This document shows, one piece after another, positions 39,300 to 48,964 of a DNA stretch of 64,000 bases. This DNA comes from Lichenicoccus roseus (lineage in GTDB: Bacteria > Pseudomonadota > Alphaproteobacteria > Acetobacterales > Acetobacteraceae). The position numbers and the translations under genes are program-made. Position 1 is the stretch's first letter, and each line of letters starts with the position of its first letter. The stretch is from contig NZ_VCDI01000007.1 of the NCBI RefSeq assembly GCF_005844085.1, forward strand, positions 1 through 64,000. The letters are read 5' to 3'. The notes under the pieces were generated by a model. That model was not told the DNA's origin, ran no database searches, and worked only from the letters and a program-made list of their open reading frames with translations.

Positions 39300-40857
39300 A
39301 TGGACCAGGGACTGATCGATCTTTCACGCCTGCAATTCGCGCTGACGGCGCTGTATCACTTCCTGTTCGTGCCGCTGACGCTTGGCCTGTCGATCATGCT
39401 GGTCATCATGGAAAGCGTCTATGTGATGACCGGGCGCACCGTCTGGAGAACCATCACGCGGTTCTGGGGCACCATCTTCGGCATCAACTTCGTGCTCGGC
39501 GTCGCCACCGGCCTCACCATGGAATTCGAGTTCGGCACCAACTGGTCTTATTTCTCCAGCTACGCCGGCGACATCTTCGGTGCGCCGTTGGCCATCGAAG
39601 GCCTGATGGCGTTCTTTCTCGAAGCGACCTTCGTGGGACTGATGTTCTTCGGCTGGAGCCGGCTGTCAAGGCTCGGCCACCTGTTCGCCACCGCAATGGT
39701 GGCGCTCGGCACCAACCTGTCGGCACTGTGGATCCTGATCGCCAACGGCTGGATGCAGAACCCGGTCGGCGCGCAGTTCAATCCGGAAACCATGCGCATG
39801 GAGATCGTCGATTTTCGCGCGGTGCTGTTCAACCCGGTGGCGCAGGCGAAATTCGTGCATACGGTCAGCGCCGGCTACGTCATCGCCTCGGTCACCGTGC
39901 GGCATCTCGGCGCTGTATCTTCTGCAGCGGCGCCATCAGGACATCGCACGTCGCTCGATGACGGTCGCCGCCGCCTTCGGCCTCGCGGCATCGCTGTCGG
40001 TCGTCGTGCTCGGCGACGAGAGCGGCTACACGCTGACCGACAACCAGAAGATGAAACTCGCGGCGATCGAGGCGGCCTGGCACACCGAGCCGGCGCCGGC
40101 CGGGATCACCCTGTTCGGCCTGCCCGACGTCGGCACGCACAGCACCCGCTATGCCGTGCAGGTGCCATGGGTACTCGGCCTGATCGCGACCCGCAGCCTC
40201 GACAAGGAGGTCACCGGCATCTCCGAACTCGTGCTGAAGGCGCAGGAGCGGATCGGCTCCGGCATGCTGGCCTATCGTGCGGTGCAGATCATCAAGCACG
40301 ATCCGCAGAACCAGGCGGCGCGTCAGGTGCTGGCGCTGCACGGTCGGGACCTCGGCTACGCGCTGCTGCTGAAGCGCTACGGTGCCGACCCGTACGCGGC
40401 GACGGAGCAGCAGGTACGCCTAGCCGCATGGGATACTGTTCCGGACGTGCCCTTGCTGTTCTGGAGTTTCCGGATCATGGCGGCGCTCGGCATCTGCTTC
40501 ATCGGCCTGTTCGCCACCGCCTTCCTGCTCTGCAGCCTGCGGCAGATGGAGCATCGCTGGTTCCTGCTGATCGCGGTCGCCGCCATCCCGCTGCCCTGGA
40601 TCGCGGCGGAACTGGGCTGGGTGATCGCCGAGATGGGACGACAGCCCTGGGCGATCGACGGCGTGCTGCCGACCGCGCTGGCGTCCTCCACCCTCAGCCG
40701 CGGCCAGCTCTGGACCACCATCATCGGCTTCACGCTGGTCTACGGATCGCTTGCCGTCATCGAGCTGGGGCTGATCGTGCGCACCATCCGCCACGGCCCG
40801 TACGGGCGTCACGACGCACCGCTGCCGACCCTGCCAGCCATTCCCGCCGCAGCCTGA
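39300..40857 (+). pseudogene. cydA: cytochrome bd oxidase subunit I, frameshifted
   Basis: Two adjacent frames together encode a CydA of normal length (about 519 residues, E. coli type with the long Q-loop). The first frame runs from [20 protein letters not shown], with the haem b595/d ligand histidine in the N-terminal part, to [11 protein letters not shown]. The second picks up [20 protein letters not shown] and continues through [21 protein letters not shown] and FRIMAAL to the end. The break is at about 39899-39901, where gtgcggc stands for an expected gtgct(c/g)ggc: two bases appear missing, and 1558 bases is not a multiple of three. It is either a recent inactivation or an assembly error. 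cydB, cydX and cydDC around it are intact, which favours an error or a very recent event. Confidence 0.88.
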
Positions 40858-40867
40858 GGAACCCTTC

Positions 40868-42016
40868 ATGCATATCGCCCTCGACTATGCCGGCTTGCGC
40901 GTCATCTGGTGGGCGCTGATGGGTGTGCTGCTGATCGGCTTTGCCCTCACCGATGGCTGGGATCTCGGCATCGGCACGCTGCTGCCGTTCGTCGCACGCA
41001 CCGATACCGAGCGGCGCATGGCGATCAACTGCGCCGGGCCGACCTGGGAGGGCAACCAGGTGTGGTTCGTCCTCGGCGGTGGTGCGATCTTCGCCGCCTG
41101 GCCGCTGGTCTACGCCGTCAGCTTCTCGGGCTTCTATCTCGCCATGTTCCTGGTCCTGGCGGCGCTCATCCTGCGTCCCGTCGGCTTCAAGTACCGATCG
41201 AAGCGGCCTGATCCGGTCTGGCGTTCGGCCTGGGACTGGGCATTGTTCGTCGGCGGCGTGGTGCCGAGCCTGGTGTTCGGCGTCGCCGTAGGCAATGTCC
41301 TGCAAGGTCTGCCGTTTCATTTCGACAGCGACCTGCGTGTGCTCTACGATGGTAGTTTCCTCGGCCTGTTCACGCCCTTCACGCTGCTGTGCGGCGTGCT
41401 CTCGGTCTCGATGATGGCCCTGCACGGCAGCGCCTACCTGACGGTCAAGCTCGAACACGGGCCGGTGCACGACCGCGCCCGGACGATCGGCACCGGCGCA
41501 GCCGCGCTCTGCATGCTGCTGTTCGTGATCGGTGGCATGGTCGCGCTGTGGGGACCGCTCGGCTACGACATCACCGGCCCGGTGGTGACGGACGGCGCCT
41601 CCAATCCACTGCGCCTGACGGCAATACCGTCATCCGGCGCCTGGACGCGCAATTTCATCATGCACCCCTGGATGTACGCCGCTCCGGTGCTGGGTGTCGG
41701 CGGTGCCGCGTCTGCGCTGGTAGGAATGTGGCTGCGCCAGGAGATCATGACGCTGGCGGGATCGTCCGCCGCCACCGTCGGCATCGTCTCGACCGTCGGG
41801 CTGTCGATGTTCCCGTTCATCCTGCCCAGCTCGACCGATATCCATTCCAGCCTGACGGTATGGAACGCATCTTCGAGCCGGTCCACCTTGCTGACCATGC
41901 TGGTCGCGACGCTCGTGTTCCTGCCGATCATACTGCTCTACACGAGCTGGGTGTATCGCGTGCTGTGGGGGCGGGTGACAGTCGCCAGCATGGCCAGCAA
42001 TCCCGACCTGTACTGA
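40868..42016 (+). CDS. cydB: cytochrome bd oxidase subunit II
   Basis: This 382-residue membrane protein is CydB, the partner of CydA in the bd-type quinol oxidase. Hallmarks are [25 protein letters not shown] near the N-terminus, [44 protein letters not shown] and the C-terminal [23 protein letters not shown]. Length is standard, with eight or nine helices. ATG at 40868 follows gaggaaccctt, 10 bases after the cydA stop. It oxidises ubiquinol at high oxygen affinity without proton pumping. The gene is intact. Confidence 0.97.
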   Translation: MHIALDYAGLRVIWWALMGVLLIGFALTDGWDLGIGTLLPFVARTDTERRMAINCAGPTWEGNQVWFVLGGGAIFAAWPLVYAVSFSGFYLAMFLVLAALILRPVGFKYRSKRPDPVWRSAWDWALFVGGVVPSLVFGVAVGNVLQGLPFHFDSDLRVLYDGSFLGLFTPFTLLCGVLSVSMMALHGSAYLTVKLEHGPVHDRARTIGTGAAALCMLLFVIGGMVALWGPLGYDITGPVVTDGASNPLRLTAIPSSGAWTRNFIMHPWMYAAPVLGVGGAASALVGMWLRQEIMTLAGSSAATVGIVSTVGLSMFPFILPSSTDIHSSLTVWNASSSRSTLLTMLVATLVFLPIILLYTSWVYRVLWGRVTVASMASNPDLY

Positions 42017-42064
42017 CTGATCCGGATCCGGACCTGCCCTTCTTGAACGCGGAGCTCACGTGCG

Positions 42065-42271
42065 ATGTGGTATTTCTCCTGGATGCTCGGCATCGGACTG
42101 GCGGTGTCGTTCGGTATCCTCAACGGTATGTGGTACGAGTTCCAGCTTCCGGATGACGATCAGGCCGTGCGAACCTCCGACCACCGGGAAGCTGCGCCAC
42201 TTGTCACCCTGCAGACGCCGCCGCCACTCCGACGCGAAGTTGGCGGTCACGCCATCAGGCGTTCGAGGTAG
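42065..42271 (+). CDS. cydX: cytochrome bd small subunit CydX
   Basis: This 68-residue protein begins MWYFSWMLGIGLAVSFGILN and continues GMWYE, the recognisable single-helix CydX/YbgT core that stabilises the haem groups of CydAB. The polar C-terminal tail of about 40 residues is longer than usual. ATG at 42065 is 48 bases after the cydB stop, and it is the last gene of cydABX. Its final 25 bases overlap a small minus-strand frame. Confidence 0.92.
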   Translation: MWYFSWMLGIGLAVSFGILNGMWYEFQLPDDDQAVRTSDHREAAPLVTLQTPPPLRREVGGHAIRRSR

Positions 42272-42432
42272 GAATACAGCACGGCCTGGTAATGACGCTG
42301 CCCGGCGACGCAGAGTGTGCCGTACGGCATCGGCGTGGCGGTCCGGATGCGCTCCAGCAACTCCAGGAAGTCGTCGTCCATGACGACCAGGCCTTGCGCA
42401 GGGTCAGATATATGCTTCTCGATAATTTGCAT
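42247..42432 (-). CDS. possible small hypothetical protein
   Basis: This 61-residue frame (MQIIEKHISDPAQGLVVM, then DDDFLELLERIRTATPMPYG and ending YLERLMA) has balanced protein-like composition unlike neighbouring shadow frames. It has no clear ribosome-binding site, overlaps the cydX tail and has no recognised family, so it may be spurious. Confidence 0.3.
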   Translation of the reverse strand: MQIIEKHISDPAQGLVVMDDDFLELLERIRTATPMPYGTLCVAGQRHYQAVLYSYLERLMA

Positions 42433-42908
42433 TGGAACGCCGTAAACCCGGTCGTTGAAGCTACTCGTGGTCCGGCATCATGGATGCGTGAATACCGGAG
42501 CGTGCACCACACGGTTTCGGTAGGTAAAAATGAACACCGCCGTCATTAAGCACTGATGACTTTTTACTGAATACGAAGTGCTTGCGCTTCCGGTTCGACA
42601 TCCCGGCAGGATCGAGCGGACGTTACGGTTTCGCCGCATGTCCGGCAATACCTTCTTCCGTGCCGGTCTGCCCGATGACGTGCGGTCCAGCAGGCCACGG
42701 GCGGGCAGCAGCAAGGGGCAGCACCCGGCTGGTCGCACCGTGGATACCGCCTCCATAGAGTGGCCGCCTTATACAGGCGCGGGACCGGCGCTGTCCGCGG
42801 AAGAGCGCACGGTTCCCTCGAAGAGGCCGAAGCTCGGGCGGACGATACGTTAGAGACTCGTTAACGTGTGCAGGCTTACAGGTCGCCATTACCTGCGGGG
42901 GCTGTCAC
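42433..42908. other. intergenic gap upstream of the hybrid kinase
   Basis: I see no supported gene in these 476 bases; frames on both strands are arginine/proline-rich shadows. AT-rich stretches near 42500-42570 and 42840-42880 are candidate promoter zones for the hybrid kinase. Confidence 0.4.
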
Positions 42909-45853
42909 GTGCTGCACGCACTATCAAGCTGGCTCTTCGACCCCTCGGGCCTGACGCCCCATGGTTTCTGCCTGCTCTGGCAGCCCGGCCTCCTCTGGAC
43001 CCATGCGGTATCCGATCTGCTGACGGGTACAGCCTATTTTTCGATCCCGTTCGTACTCATCGCCATCATCCGTCTTCGACAGGACATCCTCTACCGGCCG
43101 CTGTTCGGGCTGTTCGCAGCCTTCATCCTGCTCTGTGGCACCGGTCACTGGCTTGACCTCCTGACGCTCTGGGTGCCCGTGTATGGCATCGAGGGCATTG
43201 TCAAGGCAGCCACCGCGGTCACCTCGATCGCGACGGCGGTGGTTCTATGGAAGCTGCTGCCACAGGCGCTCGATTGGCCGTCTCCGGAGCAGCTTGCCCA
43301 TGTCAGGATGGACCTCCTCGAGGTCAGGCGCCTCGAGACACAGACCGCGACCATTGCCCGGCAATCGGCAGTTGCGTGCGACGCCCTCGCCCTGGAACTT
43401 CTCCGTCGCGAGGCAGCCGAGCATGACGCGCTCGCCAGCAAGGAGAGCTACCGCATCCAGGCAGTCACGCTCGGCGAGGTCAACGAGCGACTATCCATGA
43501 CCGCCAGTACGGGAGCCATTGGGATCTGGGACTGGAACACGGTCGAGGACATACTGACCTGGGACACCTGGATGTACCGGCTCTACGGGATGGCGCCCAG
43601 CGACGAGAAGCAGACCATTACCTCATGGCAGGAACACCTGCATCCCGACGACAGGGCGGCGACGGTGCAGGCCATGATGGATGCGCTTTCCGGTGGTACG
43701 CCCTTCGTCAGCAGGTTCCGTATCATCTGGAGCGACGGCACCGTGCACCACATCCGGAACTCGGTCCCGAAGGTTACAACCGACCACGCCGGCCGCATCA
43801 CGCGCATGATAGGCACGAACTGGGATTGCTCGGAGCAGAGCAGCCTGGCGGAACAGCGCTCCCTCGTCATGGAGAGTGTCCCGAACGGCATGATGATCAT
43901 CGACGAGGGGGGAGTGATCTTGCTCGTCAACTCCGCGATGGAACGCCTGTTCGGATACGCGGCGGGCGAACTGCCCGGCCAGTCGGTCGAGATCCTGGTT
44001 CCCGACGCAATCCGGGCCACCCATGGAGCGATGCGATCAAGGTTTACTAGCGGCGAGACCGATCGCGCGATGGCGGCCGGGCGTCCTTTCATCGGACGTA
44101 GGCGCGATGGCAGCGCCGTTTTGATCGAGATAATGCTCAAGTCGGTGAAGACACCACTTGGCCGTACGGTGGTCGCTTCTGTGTTCGACGTGACCGATCG
44201 GCAGCGTCTCGCAGACGAGAAGCTTGCGGCTGAGACGAACGAGCGTCAGAAGATAGAAGATGCCAATGTCCGGCTCGATCGGCTGGCTCAGCATCTCGCC
44301 AGGGCTCGAAACCAGGCGCAGGAGGCGACCCGGGCGAAGACCCGTTTTCTGGCCGGCATGAGCCACGAACTCCGTACTCCGCTCAATGGCATCCTGGGCT
44401 ACGCGCACTTGATGAGGATGGATGGCGATCTGAACGCGTCGCAGGAGCAGCGGGTGGCTGCAATGCTTGAGGCCGGCAAGCACCTGCTGGAGATGATAGC
44501 CTGCGTGCTCGACCTTTCGGAGATCGAAGCAGAGCAAGTAGTTCTGCACGAGGCAGAGGTCGAACCTCGGACGGTCGGGATGGCGTGTCTTGACCTGATC
44601 CGTCCGGCCGCTGGAGCGAAGAACCTCGCTCTGCGGCTGACAGTAGCCGCCAATGCTCCAGACAAGGTTCTGGCCGATGCTACCCGCCTGCGACAGGTGC
44701 TTCTCAACCTTCTGAGCAACGCCGTGAAGTTCACGGCGCAGGGCGGCGTGGAGGTTCGCCTCGGATCATCTCCCGATGGCTCCATTCTGTTGCTGGAGGT
44801 TGCCGACACCGGTCGCGGGATATCCGCCGAGCAGCATGACCGCCTGTTCCAGGATTTCGAACGGCTGGCAACCGACGCTGGTTCAGGCGTCGAAGGCTCC
44901 GGGCTTGGGCTTGCCCTGTCCTATCGCCTTGCAGAACTGATGGGTGGCAGGCTCACCCACCAGGACAACCCGGGAGGTGGAAGCGTATTCACCCTGGAAC
45001 TGCCGCTACATCATGTCGCCCGGTCGTATCCGGAAGCCCTGGAAATGCCGCAGGCGGCGAACACTCGTCTCATCCGTTCGCGTCGGATCCTTGTCGTGGA
45101 CGACGTCCTGATGAACCGCGAAATTGCCGAATCCTTCTCCGCATCGCTGGCCACGTTGTCACCACGGCGGAGAGCGGTCCGGAAGCCATCGCCGCGATCG
45201 AGAACACCGATCTCGACATCGTCCTGATGGACGTCCGCATGCCTGGCATGGACGGTCTGGAAGCCACCCGCCTGATCCGGCAGCTCGATGGCCCCGGGGC
45301 TGGCGTTCTGATCATTGCCCTCACCGCGCAGGCCTTCACGACCCAGATCAGCGACTGTCTCGCCGCTGGCATGAACGGCCATCTTGCCAAGCCATTCACT
45401 CCGGAAGGTCTGCTCGCTGTCATCGAAGAGGCAGCGGATGCGATCGACCGCAGACAATCAGGACCGCCATCCAGGCCGGCACCTGAAGCTCCCTCCTCCG
45501 AGCAAACGACGCCCCTCCTGCCGTACCTGGATGTTCGAGCATTCGAGCAAGTCACGGCTGTACTCTCACCGCAGAAGGTTGAAGCCTTCCTCCGACGCAC
45601 GGCGCTCAGTGGCGAGAGCCTGCTGGTGGATCTGCAAGCAGTCGAGGAGGCGTCTGGAAGCCTCGATGACCTGGTGGAGGAGGTCCACAGGTTTACCGGA
45701 AGCGCCGGAATGTTCGGCTTTGCCCGCCTCAGCGACGTCGGCCGCCGCTTCGAGCAAGCGGTCGGAGCGAGCGCATCCGACGCCGGTTCCCTGGCGGGGG
45801 AGCTTGGGGTCGCGATCGAGGGCACCTGCCAGGAGATCTACGCCCGCCTGTGA
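42909..45853 (+). pseudogene. ethylene-receptor-like hybrid histidine kinase, frameshifted in the receiver domain
   Basis: The composite product is about 981 residues. Residues 30-120 form a three-helix membrane domain with D36, Y43, P47, I73, C76 and H80, each exactly 11 residues offset from plant ETR1 D25, Y32, P36, I62, C65 and H69, which bind Cu(I) and ethylene. Two PAS domains follow, then HisKA (FLAGMSHELRTPLNGILGYA), HATPase (LRQVLLNLLSNAVKFT, VADTGRGIS, GSGLGLALSY), a receiver (RILVVDDVLMNREIAESF ... VLMDVRMPGMDG ... LAKPF) and an HPt (VHRFTGSAGMFG). The frame breaks at about 45138, where one base is missing; the receiver continues in the next frame as IAGHVVTTAESGPEAIAAIE. A loss or an assembly error are both possible. 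GTG starts it at 42909. Confidence 0.88.
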
Positions 45854-45931
45854 GAGCGGCCTGTGGTGCATGGCATCTGGCAGGGGTCGGCGTGGTGCGG
45901 TTCGCCAGCGGAGAGACTGTCGAACCAAGTG

Positions 45932-45952
45932 CGCTGGCGTCCCGTAGGGGAT
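45932..45952. repeat. attachment-site direct repeat, left end of island A
   Basis: Twenty-one bases, containing tggcgtcccgtaggggat, recur exactly at 56271-56291. The sequence is the 3' end of a tRNA-Glu gene on the minus strand (acceptor stem, CCA and part of the T-stem). It lies 78 bases after the last core gene and about 110 bases before a tyrosine integrase, so it is the outer boundary of the tandem islands. Confidence 0.88.
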
Positions 45953-46060
45953 GGGGCGATACGAGCCCGTAACGGCCCCTAGAGCGCTCTAGACCGCCGT
46001 TGCTTGAGCACCGCGTGTGCCATAGAACGTGTGCCATCGGCGGTCCCAGAGGCGAGCACA

Positions 46061-47383
46061 GTGGCAGACACGCAGTTCCTCGTTCAGCGTCGCCAGGGCT
46101 GGTATGTCCGCATCGCTGTGCCCCCGGCGCTGCGGGCTGCCGTTGGAAAGCAGCATCTCCTTCGCTCGCTCGCTACACGCAGCCTTGCCGTTGCCAAAGC
46201 AAGGCGCTGGAAGGTGGTTGCTGACTTGAAGGCGCTGCTGGAGGAGGCACGGAGGGGCAAGGATGGGGACCCTGTAGCCTCTGAGGCCTTAGGCTGGCGC
46301 GAGGCGCTTGAGACGGCGCAGCAAGACGACAGCGGGGGAGACGACGAGGGGGAGGACCGAGCCGACCTCATTCGGAGCCTGATGCAGGACCGTTCGGAGC
46401 AGTTACACGCCCGCGACGCGGCCAAGGGAAGGTTGTTCGATGGTTTGGCAACAGGCTCCGCTACGCCGCTGAAGCTTCACCTAGCGACTTGGCTCATTGA
46501 GGGGGGCAAGCGGGGACCATTCGCGACGAAGACGCGGGTTGAGCATGAGAGGGCTGTCGAGGAGTTGGCGGCGTGGATGGCGGCAGCGCGAGTTACTCAG
46601 ACCCTGGAGGCAGTGGACCGCCGCACGGCAGGGCGCTTCGTCTCAGAGCACCTGATCCCGTCCAAGCGGGCGGACACGACAATCGCCAAGCTCTTGTCGG
46701 GCCTTTCGTCCTACTGGTCTTGGCTGGACAAACGAGGCCTGGGTCCAAGGCATGAGCGCAGTCCCTGGTCAGGCCAGTCACGGCACCGGAGGGTTGATAA
46801 CGGCACGGGAGCAGGACCGCGACGGGCCTTCACCGACGCGGAGTTGAAAGCCCTGCTGATCGGCCCGGCGACAACCGTGATTGCGGATTTTGTGAGAGTA
46901 GCGGCGCTGTCAGGCCTACGCAGGGACGAGATCGGTAATCTAACTGTTGGTGATTGTGCGGGCGGGATGTTCATTGTCCAAAAGGGGAAGACAGCAGCAG
47001 CTCGACGCCGGGTCCCGGTGCACAGCGGCCTGGCTGCCATCGTCGCCACACGGACGGCAGGCAAGGCACCGGAAGACTACCTGTTCTCCGACCTCCCAGG
47101 CACCAAGGCGCGGGGCACCGACGCTGTCGGCAAGCAGTTCCAGCGTTACAGGGAGAAGCTTGGCATTGACGCCGGGTCCAGCCGCCAATCCCAGATCACC
47201 TTCCACTCGCTGCGACACTGGTTCAGCACAGCAGCAATCAACGCGGGGGAGCCTCCGCACGTCGTAGCTTACGTGATGGGCCATAAGGAGGGGCGTCAGG
47301 GAATGACCTTGGGACGCTACTGGAACGGGGCCGGGGACACAGCGCTCAAGGCGGTTGTTGAGGCGGTGAAGCTGCCTGCTTGA
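46061..47383 (+). CDS. tyrosine integrase of island A
   Basis: This 440-residue phage-type integrase has an N-terminal DUF6538-like stretch (FLVQRRQGWYVRIAVPPALR), a SAM-like core-binding domain, and the catalytic residues Arg (AALSGLRRDEIGNL), His-x-x-Arg (TFHSLRHWFSTAAI), His (VMGHKEG) and the Tyr nucleophile (LGRYWNG). I prefer GTG at 46061 because agaggcgag precedes it; the frame is open to TTG at 46004. Together with the flanking direct repeats it should catalyse recombination at the tRNA-Glu 3' end. Confidence 0.92.
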   Translation: MADTQFLVQRRQGWYVRIAVPPALRAAVGKQHLLRSLATRSLAVAKARRWKVVADLKALLEEARRGKDGDPVASEALGWREALETAQQDDSGGDDEGEDRADLIRSLMQDRSEQLHARDAAKGRLFDGLATGSATPLKLHLATWLIEGGKRGPFATKTRVEHERAVEELAAWMAAARVTQTLEAVDRRTAGRFVSEHLIPSKRADTTIAKLLSGLSSYWSWLDKRGLGPRHERSPWSGQSRHRRVDNGTGAGPRRAFTDAELKALLIGPATTVIADFVRVAALSGLRRDEIGNLTVGDCAGGMFIVQKGKTAAARRRVPVHSGLAAIVATRTAGKAPEDYLFSDLPGTKARGTDAVGKQFQRYREKLGIDAGSSRQSQITFHSLRHWFSTAAINAGEPPHVVAYVMGHKEGRQGMTLGRYWNGAGDTALKAVVEAVKLPA

Positions 47384-48071
47384 CGGGGAACGGCCTCCAC
47401 AAGCCGGCGTCCCGCTGCGCCGCACCCTGGCAGGCCTCCACAGTGCCCCGCGACTGCACAACTGCTGCACCGTGGCAGCACCCTTGCCAGTGGTCTTACA
47501 ACGACCTTGGGAGGCTTGCTAAGGCCCGCTGACAGGCCGGAAGCCCCCCCACCCACCCGGGCCGCCTAGGGGTCTTTGCCGACCCCTTGCCGTTGGACGC
47601 TTGTCGGGCAGTTCGCATCGAGAGCGCCGCTGCCTTGTGGGACACCCCCGCCCGGGTGGAGCCGGCCCCCGCCGTCTACACTAAGTCCTGCGCGACCGTA
47701 GAGGAGCCGTAGAAGGCCGTTGACGGGCGGGAAGCTACCCTACCCGCCCCCACACCCCGCAAGCGGCTGGCAGCCCCCACAGAGTCGGTTGCCGGGACGG
47801 CTCTGCCCAGGGCGCACTTCTCCAGCCCTGCCCCGTCGCGGGTGAAAACAGGCTTTCGATTTACAATAACAACAACAAGCGAAGCCGAGTTTTTGAAGTC
47901 AGTTCCAACAGGACCCCTACCCCTTTGCGAAACGCACGCCGCCGTTCTCACGCAGAGCGAGCACGAACAACGACGCGACGCGGGGGACGACGCTGAGTCC
48001 GCCCACTGGTGACGGTGACTGTGGATGCAGCAGCAGGCGGCAGCGGTGTCACTGCTGAGGGAGCAACAGCA
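47384..48071. other. repeat-rich intergenic region of island A
   Basis: No gene is supported in 688 bases. It holds members of an island-specific intergenic repeat family (gtagaaggccgttgacgggc near 47710, and a degenerate copy near 47520). A short A-rich stretch near 47865 (acaataacaacaacaagcg) contrasts with the GC-rich surroundings. The IS66 element is inserted at its right edge. Confidence 0.5.
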
Positions 48072-48079
48072 GTAGATCG
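48072..48079. repeat. IS66 target-site duplication, left copy
   Basis: The eight bases gtagatcg precede the left end of IS66 and are repeated exactly at 51105-51112 beyond the right end. Their length fits IS66 transposition and fixes the element's borders to the base. Confidence 0.9.
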
Positions 48080-48123
48080 GTAACCGTCCGGTCAGTCACG
48101 CCTTCTCGGCGTAATCTGCTGAG

Positions 48124-48573
48124 GTGATCTTGAGAGCGATCGTAGAGGCGCTCGTAAGGACGATGCTGGACGGCAGGATCGAGATCATCACGGGGCGAGA
48201 TCGTCGTCGGCGGTGGAGCATTGCCGACAAGCTCAGGATCGTCGCCGAGGCGGAGGAGCCTGGGGCGTGCTTCGCGCACGTGGCCGACCGCAACGAGGTC
48301 AGCCGTGGGTTGCTGTGGAACTGGCGGGCACACGTGCGGCGCGGCACGTTGCGGCTGGATCCGCCTGCGTCGTTCCTGCCCGTGCATGTGGCGGGCGCGG
48401 CGCCGACAGCGAGATCCCGTCCCGCGGATACGATGCAGCCCGCTCCGCCAACGCCGCAAACTGCACCAGCCGACCAGATCGAGATCGAGCTGCCGGATGG
48501 CAGCCGTCTGCGCGTCGGGGCGCAGGTCAGCCTGGTCGCGCTGCGTCGGGTTGTGGCAGTGCTGCGTGGATGA
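48124..48573 (+). CDS. tnpA: IS66 accessory protein TnpA
   Basis: This 149-residue protein is the IS66 TnpA-like HTH protein. It has [21 protein letters not shown] and [18 protein letters not shown], forming a helix-turn-helix, then a proline-rich linker and a C-terminal [14 protein letters not shown] motif. The GTG start at 48124 is the longest; ATG at 48163 ([11 protein letters not shown]) resembles family N-termini and may be the true start. Its stop overlaps tnpB by 4 bases (ATGA). Confidence 0.85.
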   Translation: MILRAIVEALVRTMLDGRIEIITGRDRRRRWSIADKLRIVAEAEEPGACFAHVADRNEVSRGLLWNWRAHVRRGTLRLDPPASFLPVHVAGAAPTARSRPADTMQPAPPTPQTAPADQIEIELPDGSRLRVGAQVSLVALRRVVAVLRG

Positions 48574-48917
48574 TCGCGCTGCCGCCTGGTGCGCGGGTCT
48601 GGCTCGCCGCCGGGACGACCGACATGCGCCGCGGTTTCGATGGGCTGGCCCGTCAGGTTCAGGAGGTGCTGCAGCTTGATCCGTTCAGCGGCCACCTGTT
48701 CGTGTTCCGCGGCAAGCGCGGTGACCTGCTGAAATGCCTGTTCTGGGACACCCAGGGCCTGGTGCTCTACGCCAAGCGCCTGGAGCGCGGCCGGTTTGTC
48801 TGGCCGCAGGCGTGCGACGGCGCGGTGTCGCTGACACCTGCCCAACTATCGATGCTACTCGAGGGCATCGACTGGCGGATGCCGGTGCGCACCTGGCAGC
48901 CTGAGATGGCAGGATAG
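48570..48917 (+). CDS. tnpB: IS66 Orf2-like protein TnpB
   Basis: This 115-residue protein is the conserved IS66 Tnp[21 protein letters not shown], then [45 protein letters not shown] and [10 protein letters not shown]. It is required for IS66 transposition, though its biochemical role is unknown. It overlaps tnpA by 4 bases and precedes tnpC by 47. Confidence 0.93.
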   Translation: MIALPPGARVWLAAGTTDMRRGFDGLARQVQEVLQLDPFSGHLFVFRGKRGDLLKCLFWDTQGLVLYAKRLERGRFVWPQACDGAVSLTPAQLSMLLEGIDWRMPVRTWQPEMAG

Positions 48918-48964
48918 CCCTCCCGGCGCTGTACAGCCCATGTCGTCCCGGTCATGATCGCCTG

